Source of the DNA: Pseudomonas segetis
GTDB lineage: Bacteria > Pseudomonadota > Gammaproteobacteria > Pseudomonadales > Pseudomonadaceae
DNA length: 64,000 nt
Direction of reading: 5' to 3'
Assembly (NCBI RefSeq): GCF_900188155.1
Contig: NZ_FZOG01000002.1
Span: 1,115,971-1,179,970, forward strand
Shown here: positions 27,737 to 36,788 of the stretch, one piece after another
Position numbering within the stretch: the first letter of the stretch is position 1
How the letters are laid out: every line of letters begins with the position of its first letter
Notes under the pieces: generated by a model
Database searches by the model: none
Seen by the model: the letters and a program-made list of their open reading frames with translations, nothing else
What the model was told of the DNA's origin: nothing
Made by a program: the position numbers and the translations under genes

Positions 27737-28984
27737 ATGTTCCGCGCCCTAGTTCTGATATTGATGACGTGCTTGCTCTCCCCTGCGTTTGCAGATGAGA
27801 AAGCTGACGCGCAAAAACAGCTTAATGCCGCCCAGTCTGACGTTGTCGAGCTGAAAAAACTGCTGCAGAAAATCCAGCAGGAAAAATCTGGCGTACAGAA
27901 ATCGCTGAAGCAGACCGAAACCGAGATGGGCCAGCTGGAAAAGCAGGTCAAGGACCTACAAGAGCAGCTCAACGACGGCGAAGAAGAGATCAAGCGCCTC
28001 GAAACAGAGAAAAAAAAACTCCAGAGCGCGCAAATTGAACAGCAACGCCTGATCGCCATTCAAGCCCGGGCTGCTTACCAAAGCGGGCGCCAGGAGTACA
28101 TCAAGCTGCTGCTCAATCAGCAGAACCCCGAAAAATTCTCACGCACCATGACCTATTACGACTATGTAAGTAAGGCGCGCATGGAGCAATTGAACACCTT
28201 CAACGAAACACTGCGTCAACTGGCAAACGTCGAGAACGAGATCACCGCCCAGCAGCACCAGCTGCTTGAACGCAAAAGCACCCTCGACACCCAGACCGAA
28301 AAGCTGGCGCAAGTGCGCAAGCAACGCCAACTTGCGCTGGCCAAGCTGAACAGCGACTATTCGGCACGAGACAAGAAGCTCAAAGCCCGCCAGCGCGATC
28401 AGGCGCAACTGGCCAAAGTCATTAAAACCATCGATGAAACCCTTGCAAGGCAAGCCCGCGAAGCTGCCGCAGCACGGCAACGGGCGCTCGCCGCGGCCAA
28501 CCAGGCCAAACGCCAGAACGCTGCGTCACCCTCCAGCAACAGCGGGCCCATAGTCAGCTCTGGTGCGGTCTACGGTGGTCAATTCGCCAATGCACGGGGC
28601 AAGTTGCCTTGGCCAGTTAATGGCCGTCTGCTGGCACGTTATGGAACCCCGCGCGGCGAAGACGCTCGAACCAAGTGGGATGGCGTACTGATCAGTGCAG
28701 CCGCCGGCAGCCAGGTACGCGCAGTGCATGGTGGCCGGGTTGTTTTTGCCGACTGGTTGCGCGGCGCCGGACTTCTGGTCATTCTCGATCATGGTAATGG
28801 TTATTTGAGCCTGTATGGGCACAACCAGAGCCTGCTCAAGGACGCGGGCGACGTGGTTAAAGCTGGGGATCCAATCGCAACAGTGGGCACCAGCGGCGGG
28901 CAGAATACGCCTGCATTGTATTTTGCAATCCGCCAAAAGGGTCGCCCAAGCGATCCGGCACAATGGTGCCGCGCGCAAGGATAA
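27737..28984 (+). CDS. envC: EnvC-like murein hydrolase activator (M23/LytM fold)
   Basis: A 415-residue periplasmic protein: signal peptide to about residue 19, a long coiled-coil (about 20-260) rich in Glu, Gln and Lys, and a C-terminal LytM domain. In active M23 peptidases the zinc ligands are HxxxD and HxH. Here the first site reads TKWDGVLI and the last ALYFAIR in place of LHFEIR, so the catalytic ligands are lost and only LYGHN remains. This is the EnvC pattern: a non-catalytic activator of amidases AmiA/AmiB in septal cell-wall splitting. ctpA follows 32 bases later. Confidence 0.93.
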   Translation: MFRALVLILMTCLLSPAFADEKADAQKQLNAAQSDVVELKKLLQKIQQEKSGVQKSLKQTETEMGQLEKQVKDLQEQLNDGEEEIKRLETEKKKLQSAQIEQQRLIAIQARAAYQSGRQEYIKLLLNQQNPEKFSRTMTYYDYVSKARMEQLNTFNETLRQLANVENEITAQQHQLLERKSTLDTQTEKLAQVRKQRQLALAKLNSDYSARDKKLKARQRDQAQLAKVIKTIDETLARQAREAAAARQRALAAANQAKRQNAASPSSNSGPIVSSGAVYGGQFANARGKLPWPVNGRLLARYGTPRGEDARTKWDGVLISAAAGSQVRAVHGGRVVFADWLRGAGLLVILDHGNGYLSLYGHNQSLLKDAGDVVKAGDPIATVGTSGGQNTPALYFAIRQKGRPSDPAQWCRAQG

Positions 28985-29016
28985 GCGCTTATTTATTCCG
29001 TAGGAGTTTGTTCGAC

Positions 29017-30333
29017 ATGCCGCATTTGCCCCGCCTTACCTCTCTGGCTTTAGCGATCGCCCTGTTCAGTGGCGTGTCAATGATGTCCCATGCAGCAGAG
29101 ATCATCGCACCAGCAGCCGCTCCAGCCAGTGACAAGGCGCCATTGCCACTTGATGAGCTACGCACCTTCGTTGAGGTGATGGATCGCATCAAGAGCTCGT
29201 ACGTCGAGCCGGTTACCGACAAGGAACTGTTGGAGAATGCCATTAAAGGCATGATCAGCAATCTTGACCCCCACTCTGCTTACCTGGGGCCAGAGGACTT
29301 CGCTGACCTGCAAGAAAGCACCAGCGGCGAGTTCGGCGGCCTCGGCATTGAAGTAGGCATGGAGGATGGCTTCGTAAAAGTCGTCTCGCCGATTGATGAC
29401 ACCCCGGCTTCAAAGGCTGGTATTCAACCGGGTGACCTGATCATCAAGATTGACGACCAACCAACCAAAGGCATGTCGATGCTCGACGCCGTCGACAAGA
29501 TGCGCGGCAAGGCTGGCAGCAAGATCAAGTTGACCATAGTCCGCGACGGCGGCAAGCCTTTTGTAGTCAACTTGACTCGCGCCGCGATCAAGGTCAAGAG
29601 CGTCAAAAGCCAGATGCTCGAAGCGAACTACGGCTACATCCGCATCTCGCAGTTCCAGGTCAATACCGGCGAGGAAGTCGGAAAAGCCCTGAACACCCTG
29701 CGCAAAGAGAACGGCAAGAAGCTCAGCGGCCTGGTTCTCGACCTGCGCAACAATCCGGGCGGCGTGCTGCAGGCAGCGGTTGAGGTCACCGATCACTTCC
29801 TCAAGAAAGGCTTGATCGTCTACACCAAGGGCCGAATCGCCAACTCCGAGCTGCGCTTCTCCGCAGATCCGGCCGACGCCAGCGAAGGTGTACCGCTGGT
29901 GGTGTTGATCAACGGCGGCAGCGCTTCGGCCTCTGAAATTGTTGCCGGCGCCCTGCAAGACCACAAGCGCGGCGTGTTGATGGGCACTGACAGCTTTGGC
30001 AAGGGCTCGGTGCAAACCGTACTGCCACTGAGCAGCGACCGTGCGTTGAAACTGACCACAGCCCTTTACTTCACCCCCAATGGCCGTTCGATCCAGGCGC
30101 AGGGCATTGTCCCTGACATTGAAGTGACGCGCGCCAAGCTCACTCGCGAAGGTCCCGCGTCAAGCCTCAACTATAAAGAAGCTGACCTGCAAGGCCACCT
30201 GGGCAATGGCAATGGCGGCGCCGACAGGCCAACCAGCAGCGCCAAAGCCGCTCAGGCGCGCCCGCAGGATGATGACTACCAACTGAGCCAGGCTCTGAAC
30301 CTGCTCAAAGGCCTGAATATCACTCGTAACTGA
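29017..30333 (+). CDS. ctpA: Carboxy-terminal processing protease (S41 family)
   Basis: A 438-residue periplasmic serine protease. A signal peptide ends near MSHA-A; an N-terminal helical segment, a PDZ domain (about 95-170, with GLGIEVGMEDGFVKVVSPIDDTPASKAGIQPGDLI) and the S41 catalytic core follow. The catalytic Ser is in NGGSASASEIVAGAL and the Lys in DSFGKGSVQT. A Gly/Asn/Ser-rich linker precedes the C-terminal helix. The ATG at 29017 has TAGGAGT ahead. In pseudomonads CtpA-type proteases act with a lipoprotein partner to control cell-wall hydrolases, fitting the envC neighbour. Confidence 0.95.
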   Translation: MPHLPRLTSLALAIALFSGVSMMSHAAEIIAPAAAPASDKAPLPLDELRTFVEVMDRIKSSYVEPVTDKELLENAIKGMISNLDPHSAYLGPEDFADLQESTSGEFGGLGIEVGMEDGFVKVVSPIDDTPASKAGIQPGDLIIKIDDQPTKGMSMLDAVDKMRGKAGSKIKLTIVRDGGKPFVVNLTRAAIKVKSVKSQMLEANYGYIRISQFQVNTGEEVGKALNTLRKENGKKLSGLVLDLRNNPGGVLQAAVEVTDHFLKKGLIVYTKGRIANSELRFSADPADASEGVPLVVLINGGSASASEIVAGALQDHKRGVLMGTDSFGKGSVQTVLPLSSDRALKLTTALYFTPNGRSIQAQGIVPDIEVTRAKLTREGPASSLNYKEADLQGHLGNGNGGADRPTSSAKAAQARPQDDDYQLSQALNLLKGLNITRN

Positions 30334-30392
30334 ACATCAACGCATTGCTGTTTGAAGCTTGGCGTTGTCACACCGGCCTGAACGGCGCCCAC

Positions 30393-30430
30393 AAAAAAAC
30401 CGGTCTGGTGCTAAGCCAGACCGGTTTTTT
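30393..30430. terminator. Bidirectional terminator between ctpA and the binding-protein gene
   Basis: AAAAAAACCGGTCTGG pairs with CCAGACCGGTTTTTT around a 7-base loop, between two convergent genes. Confidence 0.93.
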
Positions 30431-30441
30431 ATGCTGCGCTA

Positions 30442-31197
30442 TTACAGGTAACTGTTGGTTATGTCGTCAATAAAGCCTTCTGCGCGCAGTTCATCCAGCG
30501 CTTTTTGCAGACGCTGCACCACTTCATCCGGGGTATCTTTGTTCAATGCCAAATACAGCTCGGCTTCCTTGAAGCGCAGCACTGTATTAAGGCCACTGAC
30601 GCCCTCCTGCTTGGCGATATAACGCCCAACCGGATCAGTCGTTGCCCAGAGATCAATCTTGCCGGAGGTCAGCTTCTTGACGTTTTCCTGGTCACGCAAG
30701 GCGTTGATTGGTTTCAGGCCCTCACTTTCCAGGGCCTGGCTGACCGCGTCATTCTTGTAGGCACCAACGTTGTACTTCGCCGAATCCTTGAGATTGGTAA
30801 TCTTGATATCGCTACCTGGCGCCGCCAGCAATACCCAGCCGGTCTTGGCCAGTGGGCCGACCCACTTGAACAGCGGTTTACGCTCTTCGGTATAGGTGGT
30901 CGAGAATAGTGCGTAGCTAGGCTTATCCAGGGTCAGGCGATACAGGCGATCCCACGGGAAGCGCAGGGTCAGGGTGTACTTGATGCCAGCACGCTTGAAC
31001 ATCTCCCGTACGATGTCGGCACTGATACCGTCGATACCGTCATCGCGAGCGAAGTTCTTGTCGTCCACCGCCATGTTAAAGGGTGGAAAGTTCTCAGTCA
31101 GTAACACTACCTTGTAGTCTTCGGGTAACTCGGCATGCGCCACGCTCGCCATCAGCGCCAGCCCCAGCAACAGACCACTCTTTACTTTCTTCAACAT
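30442..31197 (-). CDS. Orphan amino-acid-type periplasmic binding protein (SBP_bac_3), copy A
   Basis: A 251-residue exported protein with a signal peptide ending AHA-E. The family 3 solute-binding fold is shown by VVLLTENFPPFNMAVDDKNF, DGIDGISADIVREMFKRAGI, RFPWDRLYRL and KIDLWATTDPVGRY. The TENFPP start and the lack of a permease or ATPase gene nearby are typical of orphan binding proteins that feed other transporters or sensors. The next gene upstream on the strand is a close paralogue, and the shared blocks and identical ends (NSYL) show tandem duplication. Ligand unknown. Confidence 0.9.
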   Translation of the reverse strand: MLKKVKSGLLLGLALMASVAHAELPEDYKVVLLTENFPPFNMAVDDKNFARDDGIDGISADIVREMFKRAGIKYTLTLRFPWDRLYRLTLDKPSYALFSTTYTEERKPLFKWVGPLAKTGWVLLAAPGSDIKITNLKDSAKYNVGAYKNDAVSQALESEGLKPINALRDQENVKKLTSGKIDLWATTDPVGRYIAKQEGVSGLNTVLRFKEAELYLALNKDTPDEVVQRLQKALDELRAEGFIDDITNSYL

Positions 31198-31291
31198 CTT
31201 GCTTACCCCGCCCGCATATATTGTGATTATTTGGTTAGCGACGTCCGTATCCGCGTGACCTGTGGCTCACTTTCATAAACTCCTGTTAGAC

Positions 31292-31315
31292 AAACGGGCC
31301 TGAAAAGGCCCGTTT
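31292..31315. terminator. Hairpin between the paired binding-protein genes
   Basis: AAACGGGCC and GGCCCGTTT form a perfect 9-base stem around TGAAAA, just past the stop of copy B. The T run is short, so it may act as a partial terminator or a message-stabilising loop. Confidence 0.65.
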
Positions 31316-31319
31316 GGTA

Positions 31320-32075
31320 TCACAGATAGCTGTTGAGGGTGTCGTCGACAAAGCCCTCTTTGCGCATCTTGTCCAACTCAGCCTGCAGCTTCTGTACCAC
31401 CTCGTCCGGCACCTCCTTGTTGAGCGCCAGATAAAGCTCGGCAGTATCGAAACGCAGGATTGTCTTCAAACCAGAAATGCCTTCTTGTTTCGCCAGGTAA
31501 CGCCCGGCTGGATCGCCGGTTGCCCAGAGATCGATTTGTCCAGACACCAACTTAGTGGCATTGAGCTGGTCGCGCAATGCGGTGATCGGCGTCAGGCCCT
31601 GCTGCTGGAGATGCTCAGCAATCGCATCCCCCTTATAAGCGCCAACCTTGTACTGCTTGGCGTCTTCAAGGTTGTTCAGGCTGATGTTGCTATCACTGCG
31701 CCCTAACAAAACCCAGTCGTCCGGACCTATTGGCCCTACCCACTTGAACAGTTCCTCACGCTCAGGCAGGCGCGCGGTCACGAAGACGCCGTAGTTCGGC
31801 TTCTCCAGGGCTAATTTATAGATGCGGTCCCACGGAAAGCGCAGTGTCAGGTTGTACTGAATCCCCGCCCGCTTGAACATTTCGCGCACGATATCCACGG
31901 CAATGCCGTCGAGGTTATCTTCCTGCGCAAAATTCTTGCCGTTGATTGCCATGTTGTATGGCGGGAAGTTTTCGGTCAGCAAGACCATGCGGTAGTTTTC
32001 GTCGATTTCGGCTCGCGCCACCCCAGACATCAATAGCAGTGCCCCAGCACTTGCCAACAACAGACGCTTCAACAT
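31320..32075 (-). CDS. Orphan amino-acid-type periplasmic binding protein (SBP_bac_3), copy B
   Basis: A 251-residue paralogue of the following gene, with a signal peptide ending ARA-E. Shared blocks include MVLLTENFPPYNMAINGKNF, DGIAVDIVREMFKRAGIQY, LRFPWDRIYKLALEKPNYG and QIDLWATGDPAGRYLAKQEGISGL. Differences are concentrated in the region after residue 100 (TARLPEREELFKW against TTYTEERKPLFKW), so ligands may differ. A TTG codon precedes the ATG; the ATG is the likelier start. No transporter subunits are adjacent. Confidence 0.9.
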   Translation of the reverse strand: MLKRLLLASAGALLLMSGVARAEIDENYRMVLLTENFPPYNMAINGKNFAQEDNLDGIAVDIVREMFKRAGIQYNLTLRFPWDRIYKLALEKPNYGVFVTARLPEREELFKWVGPIGPDDWVLLGRSDSNISLNNLEDAKQYKVGAYKGDAIAEHLQQQGLTPITALRDQLNATKLVSGQIDLWATGDPAGRYLAKQEGISGLKTILRFDTAELYLALNKEVPDEVVQKLQAELDKMRKEGFVDDTLNSYL

Positions 32076-32210
32076 CAATCACAACCCTAGTTCAGAACGC
32101 ATATTTTTAATCGGGCAAGACTAGCCCTGTTTTTGTGCAGACAACAATCCGATATTCATAGCTGCGACCCAGATCACCCTCCATGACCCGAGTTGGAGCA
32201 TTGACCAATG

Positions 32211-32981
32211 CTAACGCACAACAATGCCGCGACTGGCCATGTAGGCTTTGGCCTCGGGCACCGTGTATTCACCGAAGTGAAAAATGCTGGCAGCCAGGAC
32301 CGCGGCCGCCTTGCCTTCGATAATGCCGTCAGCCAAGTGATCGAGATTGCCCACGCCACCGGATGCGATCACCGGGATACCCACGCTTTCGCTGATCGCC
32401 CGGGTAACGCCAAGATCAAAGCCGCTCTTCATGCCGTCTTGGTCCATGCTGGTCAGGAGAATTTCACCTGCTCCCAGGTCTTCCATCTTCTTCGCCCACA
32501 ACACCGCATCCAGGCCGGTTGGCTTACGCCCGCCATGGGTGAAGATTTCCCAACGCGGCGTCTCGCCAGGCGCGGAAACCCGCTTGGCATCGATCGCCAC
32601 GACAATGCATTGCGAACCGAAGCGTTGCGCTGCCTCGCCGACAAACTCGGGGTTGAACACCGCAGCGGTATTGATCGAGACTTTGTCGGCCCCCGCATTG
32701 AGCAGGTTGCGAATGTCCATCACCGTACGTACCCCGCCGCCAACAGTCAGCGGAATAAACACCTGGCTGGCCATGCGCTCGACGGTATGCAAGGTGGTGT
32801 CGCGGCCATCAACGCTTGCAGTGATATCGAGAAAGGTGATCTCGTCAGCACCTTGCTCGTCGTAGCGACGGGCAATTTCTACCGGGTCACCGGCATCGCG
32901 GATGTTCTCGAATTTAACGCCCTTGACCACGCGGCCATTGTCGACGTCGAGGCAGGGAATAATACGTTTAGCCAGTGCCAT
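32211..32981 (-). CDS. hisF: Imidazole glycerol phosphate synthase, cyclase subunit HisF
   Basis: A 256-residue TIM-barrel enzyme that uses ammonia from HisH to close the imidazole ring, giving imidazole glycerol phosphate and AICAR. The catalytic Asp residues are in [15 protein letters not shown] and [15 protein letters not shown]; the phosphate loops GGGVR and ASGGVG are present. The ATG at 32981 follows AGGACTCC. It is the last gene of a his operon running hisB-hisH-DUF2164-hisA-hisF on the minus strand. Confidence 0.97.
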   Translation of the reverse strand: MALAKRIIPCLDVDNGRVVKGVKFENIRDAGDPVEIARRYDEQGADEITFLDITASVDGRDTTLHTVERMASQVFIPLTVGGGVRTVMDIRNLLNAGADKVSINTAAVFNPEFVGEAAQRFGSQCIVVAIDAKRVSAPGETPRWEIFTHGGRKPTGLDAVLWAKKMEDLGAGEILLTSMDQDGMKSGFDLGVTRAISESVGIPVIASGGVGNLDHLADGIIEGKAAAVLAASIFHFGEYTVPEAKAYMASRGIVVR

Positions 32982-33040
32982 GATGGAGTCCTGTTTGGGG
33001 CGGGCAATCCAGGGATTGCCCACCTACTGAAGCAAGTCGA

Positions 33041-33778
33041 TCAACCCGTGTAGCTGTCGCAAAATGCCTGGGCTTCAGCAACATCCAAGGTGCCTTCGTA
33101 AATCGCCCGGCCGGTGATTGCACCGATAATGCCCGGGGCCTTGGCGGCCAACAGGCTTTTGATATCACCCAGGTTATGGATACCGCCAGAGGCGATGACC
33201 GGAATCGAAGTCGCTGCGGCCAATGCGGCGGTGAACGGCACATTGCAGCCTTGCATCATGCCGTCTTTGGCGATGTCGGTATAAACGATGGCCGAGACGC
33301 CGTCGGCTTCAAAGCGCTTGGCCAGGTCGATAACCTGCACGCTGCTGACTTCAGCCCAGCCGTCGGTGGCGACGAAACCGTCCTTGGCATCCAGACCGAC
33401 AATGACCTTGCCCGGAAAAGCCTTGCAGGCCTCAGCCACGAACTCTGGCTGCTTGACCGCCTTGGTGCCGATAATCACGTAGCTTACGCCTGCCTTGACG
33501 TAATGCTCGATGGTTTCCAGCGAGCGAATACCGCCACCGATCTGGATCGGCAAATTTGGATAACGCTTGGCGATTGCAGTAACCACCTCGCCATTGACTG
33601 GCTGGCCTTCGAATGCACCATTGAGATCGACCAGATGCAGACGACGGCAGCCACCGTCGACCCACTTGGCAGCCATGCTCACCGGGTCATCGGAGAACAC
33701 CGTGGAATCTTCCATGCGGCCCTGGCGCAGACGCACACAGGCGCCGTCTTTGAGGTCGATTGCGGGGATAATCAGCAT
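33041..33778 (-). CDS. hisA: ProFAR isomerase HisA
   Basis: A 245-residue TIM-barrel enzyme for the Amadori rearrangement before the HisF/HisH step. The first catalytic Asp lies in [15 protein letters not shown] and the second in [19 protein letters not shown] and ASGGIHN are the phosphate-binding loops. It sits 59 bases upstream of hisF and 82 bases downstream of the DUF2164 gene. Confidence 0.97.
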   Translation of the reverse strand: MLIIPAIDLKDGACVRLRQGRMEDSTVFSDDPVSMAAKWVDGGCRRLHLVDLNGAFEGQPVNGEVVTAIAKRYPNLPIQIGGGIRSLETIEHYVKAGVSYVIIGTKAVKQPEFVAEACKAFPGKVIVGLDAKDGFVATDGWAEVSSVQVIDLAKRFEADGVSAIVYTDIAKDGMMQGCNVPFTAALAAATSIPVIASGGIHNLGDIKSLLAAKAPGIIGAITGRAIYEGTLDVAEAQAFCDSYTG

Positions 33779-33860
33779 CGGTTGAACCTATTCAAGTCTT
33801 AGCATTAATCACAGCGAGCCGTTGAAGCCTCCCACCTGCACGAGGCGATCCAGCGGTTCA

Positions 33861-34121
33861 TTAACTTTTTTCCAGCGCCCACAAGTCGCTTTCGATGCTC
33901 TCGAACCTGTCTCTAAGCAGGCTTTGCACATCATCAACAGCCTTGTTGTAGTAAAGCGGCGCGATCTCGCGGTTGAACAGTTCGAGAATCTCCTGCACTT
34001 CAAACGAGCCCAGCTCAAGTTCGAAACGCTGGTCGAGAAACTTCTGCAGGCTGGCAACCGCAGCCGCTTCCTGGGCCGGTTCGAGGCTCAGGACTGGGCT
34101 TTTATCCTTGCCCCGGGCCAT
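33861..34121 (-). CDS. DUF2164 family protein within the his operon
   Basis: An 86-residue acidic, helical protein. The stretch LQKFLDQRFELELGSFEVQEILELFNREIAPLYYNKAVDDVQSLLRDRFESIESDLWALEKS is recognisable as DUF2164 (here described by its key elements: ELGSFE, FNREIAPLYYNKA and SIESDLWALE). Its ATG abuts the hisH stop with no gap, so it is translated within the his message. Function is unknown; this placement between hisH and hisA recurs in pseudomonads from memory. Confidence 0.9.
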   Translation of the reverse strand: MARGKDKSPVLSLEPAQEAAAVASLQKFLDQRFELELGSFEVQEILELFNREIAPLYYNKAVDDVQSLLRDRFESIESDLWALEKS

Positions 34122-34760
34122 TTACCAGCGACCGTCCCACGCAGCGAAGTTCTGCAGCAATTGCAGTCCATGGGTGTGGCTTTTTTCCGGATGGAACTGC
34201 ACGGCAAAACGCGAACCGTCAGCCAGCGCTGCGGCAAAATCGTTGCCGTAATGCCCACGACCGACCACCTGCTTGGGGTTGCCCGCTTCGACGTAGTAGC
34301 TGTGCACAAAGTAGAAACGCGCCATGTCCGGAATGTTGTGCCACAGCGGATGCTTGACCGTTTGCGCGACTTCATTCCAACCCATGTGCGGGACCTTCAG
34401 CGCCTCGCCATCTTCAACCTGGCCCTTGCCAAAGAAACGCACGGAACCCGGGAACTGGCCGATGCACTCGACGCCGCCATTTTCTTCGCTGCGATCCATC
34501 AAGGCCTGCATACCCACGCAGATACCGAGGAACGGGCGATCCTGACTGACCTCACGCACCAATTGGTCAAAGCCCAAACGGCGGATTTCGGCCATGCAAT
34601 CGCGAATCGCACCGACACCCGGGAACACCACGCGATCAGCTTCGCGAATCACCTGGGCATCGCTGGTCACCAGAACACGGCCGGCGCCCACATGTTCGAG
34701 CGCCTTGGACACCGAGTGCAGGTTGCCCATGCCGTAGTCGATAACGGCTACCGTCTGCAT
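34122..34760 (-). CDS. hisH: Imidazole glycerol phosphate synthase, glutaminase subunit HisH
   Basis: A 212-residue class I glutamine amidotransferase that supplies ammonia to HisF. The catalytic Cys is in [11 protein letters not shown], and the His/Glu pair in AVQFHPEKS. The N-terminus [14 protein letters not shown] and YFVHSYYV are family markers. Its start shares one base with the hisB stop (TGATG), and the DUF2164 gene follows directly. Confidence 0.97.
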   Translation of the reverse strand: MQTVAVIDYGMGNLHSVSKALEHVGAGRVLVTSDAQVIREADRVVFPGVGAIRDCMAEIRRLGFDQLVREVSQDRPFLGICVGMQALMDRSEENGGVECIGQFPGSVRFFGKGQVEDGEALKVPHMGWNEVAQTVKHPLWHNIPDMARFYFVHSYYVEAGNPKQVVGRGHYGNDFAAALADGSRFAVQFHPEKSHTHGLQLLQNFAAWDGRW

Positions 34761-35353
34761 CAGAGCACGCCCTTGGTCGATGGCATCTGCCCGGCCATGC
34801 GCGGATCAAGCTCAACCGCCATGCGCAGCGCGCGACCAAATGCCTTGAACACGGTTTCGATCTGGTGGTGGGTGTTGGTGCCACGCAGGTTGTCGATGTG
34901 CAGGCTCACCAGTGCATGGTTGACGAAGCCCTGGAAGAATTCCTGGAACAGGTCAACGTCAAAGCCACCCACCACCGCACGGGTGAAAGGCACATGCATC
35001 TGCAAGCCGGGGCGCCCCGAGAAGTCGATGACCACGCGCGACAGCGCCTCGTCCAACGGCACATAGGAGTGGCCGTAACGGGTCATGCCTTTCTTGTCGC
35101 CAATGGCTTTGGTGAAGGCCTGACCGAGGGTAATGCCAACATCTTCGACTGTGTGGTGGTCGTCGATGTGCAAGTCACCCTTACACTCGATATCAAGGTC
35201 AATCAGGCCGTGGCGAGCGATCTGGTCAAGCATGTGCTCAAGAAATGGCACGCCGATGTCGAATCGTGCCTTGCCAGTACCATCCAGGTTGATCGAGACC
35301 TTGATTTGGGTCTCCAGTGTGTTGCGCTCGACGAATGCCGTACGTTCGGCCAT
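34760..35353 (-). CDS. hisB: Imidazoleglycerol-phosphate dehydratase
   Basis: A 197-residue monofunctional dehydratase without the phosphatase domain of enteric HisB. It carries the two manganese-binding His clusters in [15 protein letters not shown] and [31 protein letters not shown], plus [13 protein letters not shown]. The ATG at 35353 gives the typical length; the open frame four codons upstream is not needed. It leads the his operon, with the promoter presumably in the 266-base divergent gap. Confidence 0.97.
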   Translation of the reverse strand: MAERTAFVERNTLETQIKVSINLDGTGKARFDIGVPFLEHMLDQIARHGLIDLDIECKGDLHIDDHHTVEDVGITLGQAFTKAIGDKKGMTRYGHSYVPLDEALSRVVIDFSGRPGLQMHVPFTRAVVGGFDVDLFQEFFQGFVNHALVSLHIDNLRGTNTHHQIETVFKAFGRALRMAVELDPRMAGQMPSTKGVL

Positions 35354-35619
35354 CACCTGCTCCACTCAATCGTTATGCAAAAGGGTAGCCATTATAGGCA
35401 GCCTTATCCTAGGCGGCTACCGGGGATAACCATTGCGCACGTCCAGCCAATTACCGTTAGTAGGAAATTGTCCGAAACCCAGTGCCTATGCAGGCATCGC
35501 AGCCCTTGCCTGTCGCGCGACACGGGACAGCAACAGGCGCTGCTAAAACAGCAATAGGCCCAAGCCATCGTTTTGCGGCACTATTTCTCCATGACCCCAG
35601 CAGACTTAGACGAACCAGC

Positions 35620-36729
35620 ATGGACACAATTGACCGTTTGATCATCGGCGCCGGCGCACTCGGCCTGGCCTGCGCCGCCCGCCTTGCCAAGCCTGGCGAA
35701 AGCACCCTGATTGTCGAGCGTGAAAAACTCATCGGCAGCCACACTTCCAGCCGCAACTCCGAGGTCATTCACGCAGGCGTTTATTACGCAGCCAATTCCC
35801 TCAAGGCGCAGCTGTGCCTTGAAGGTCGCGAACGGCTGTATGCCTGGTGTGTCGAGCATCAGGTGCCGCATCAACGCATCGGCAAGCTTTTGGTGGCGGT
35901 CAACGATGACGAACGCAGCCAGCTCACAGCCATCGCCGAGAATGCCAGCGCCTGCGGCGTTGATGAGCTGCAAGCCATAAGCCAGCAACAACTGCACGAC
36001 CTCGAACCTGCAGTTCACGGGGTAGAGGCCTTGCTGTCGCCAAACACCGGGATCATCGACAGTCATGTCTATTTGCAATCGCTGCTCGCCAGCGCTGAAC
36101 GCAAGGACGCGCAACTGGTGCTCGACACACGCATTGAGCAACTCGAGCCCTCGGCCAGCGGCTGGATTGTCCAGGGTGTCAGCTGCGGCGAGCCCTTTAG
36201 CCTCAAGGCTCAGCAGGTAATAAACGCGGGCGGGCTGTTTGCCCAGCAACTGGCACAGAACACCGTTGGACTCAATGCGGGCTCGATACCTAAGCTGCAC
36301 CTGTGCCAGGGTCGCTACTTCAGCTACAGCGCACGTTCGCCATTTAGTCGCTTGATCTACCCCATGCCAGAGGCCAATGCGACTGGACTGGGTGTCCATG
36401 CCACGCTGGACTTGGGTGGCCAACTGCGTTTCGGCCCCGACACCCGCTACGTCGAACACATTGACTACAGCCTGGATGCCACTTTGCTCGAACCCTTCGC
36501 CCAGGCAATCCGCCGATATTTTCCGAAACTCGACAGCTCTCGCCTCGTGCCGGGTTACAGTGGCGTCCGTCCAAAGCTGTCAGGGCCAGGGGAACCGGCT
36601 GCCGACTTCGTCATCCAAACCCCTGCCGACCACGGTTTGGACGGGTTGATCAACCTGTTTGGCATAGAGTCGCCGGGCCTTACTGCCAGCCTGGCAATTG
36701 CCGAACGCGTTGCAGGCGTTAATTTGTAA
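35620..36729 (+). CDS. FAD-dependent oxidoreductase, L-2-hydroxyglutarate oxidase-like
   Basis: A 369-residue flavoenzyme of the DAAO family. FAD is bound by the N-terminal IIGAGALGLACAARLA and IVERE; the block TSSRNSEVIHAGVYY is characteristic of LhgO/L2HGDH-type enzymes, and the end LINLFGIESPGLTASLAIAE closes the FAD fold. Such enzymes oxidise L-2-hydroxyglutarate to 2-oxoglutarate and pass electrons to the respiratory chain. The ribosome site is weak and substrate assignment is by family only. It is divergent from the his operon. Confidence 0.88.
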   Translation: MDTIDRLIIGAGALGLACAARLAKPGESTLIVEREKLIGSHTSSRNSEVIHAGVYYAANSLKAQLCLEGRERLYAWCVEHQVPHQRIGKLLVAVNDDERSQLTAIAENASACGVDELQAISQQQLHDLEPAVHGVEALLSPNTGIIDSHVYLQSLLASAERKDAQLVLDTRIEQLEPSASGWIVQGVSCGEPFSLKAQQVINAGGLFAQQLAQNTVGLNAGSIPKLHLCQGRYFSYSARSPFSRLIYPMPEANATGLGVHATLDLGGQLRFGPDTRYVEHIDYSLDATLLEPFAQAIRRYFPKLDSSRLVPGYSGVRPKLSGPGEPAADFVIQTPADHGLDGLINLFGIESPGLTASLAIAERVAGVNL

Positions 36730-36788
36730 CCCACGCAACGCTATACTTATCCGTTTATATTCAAGCTAATGCATACAAGGAATCGGTC

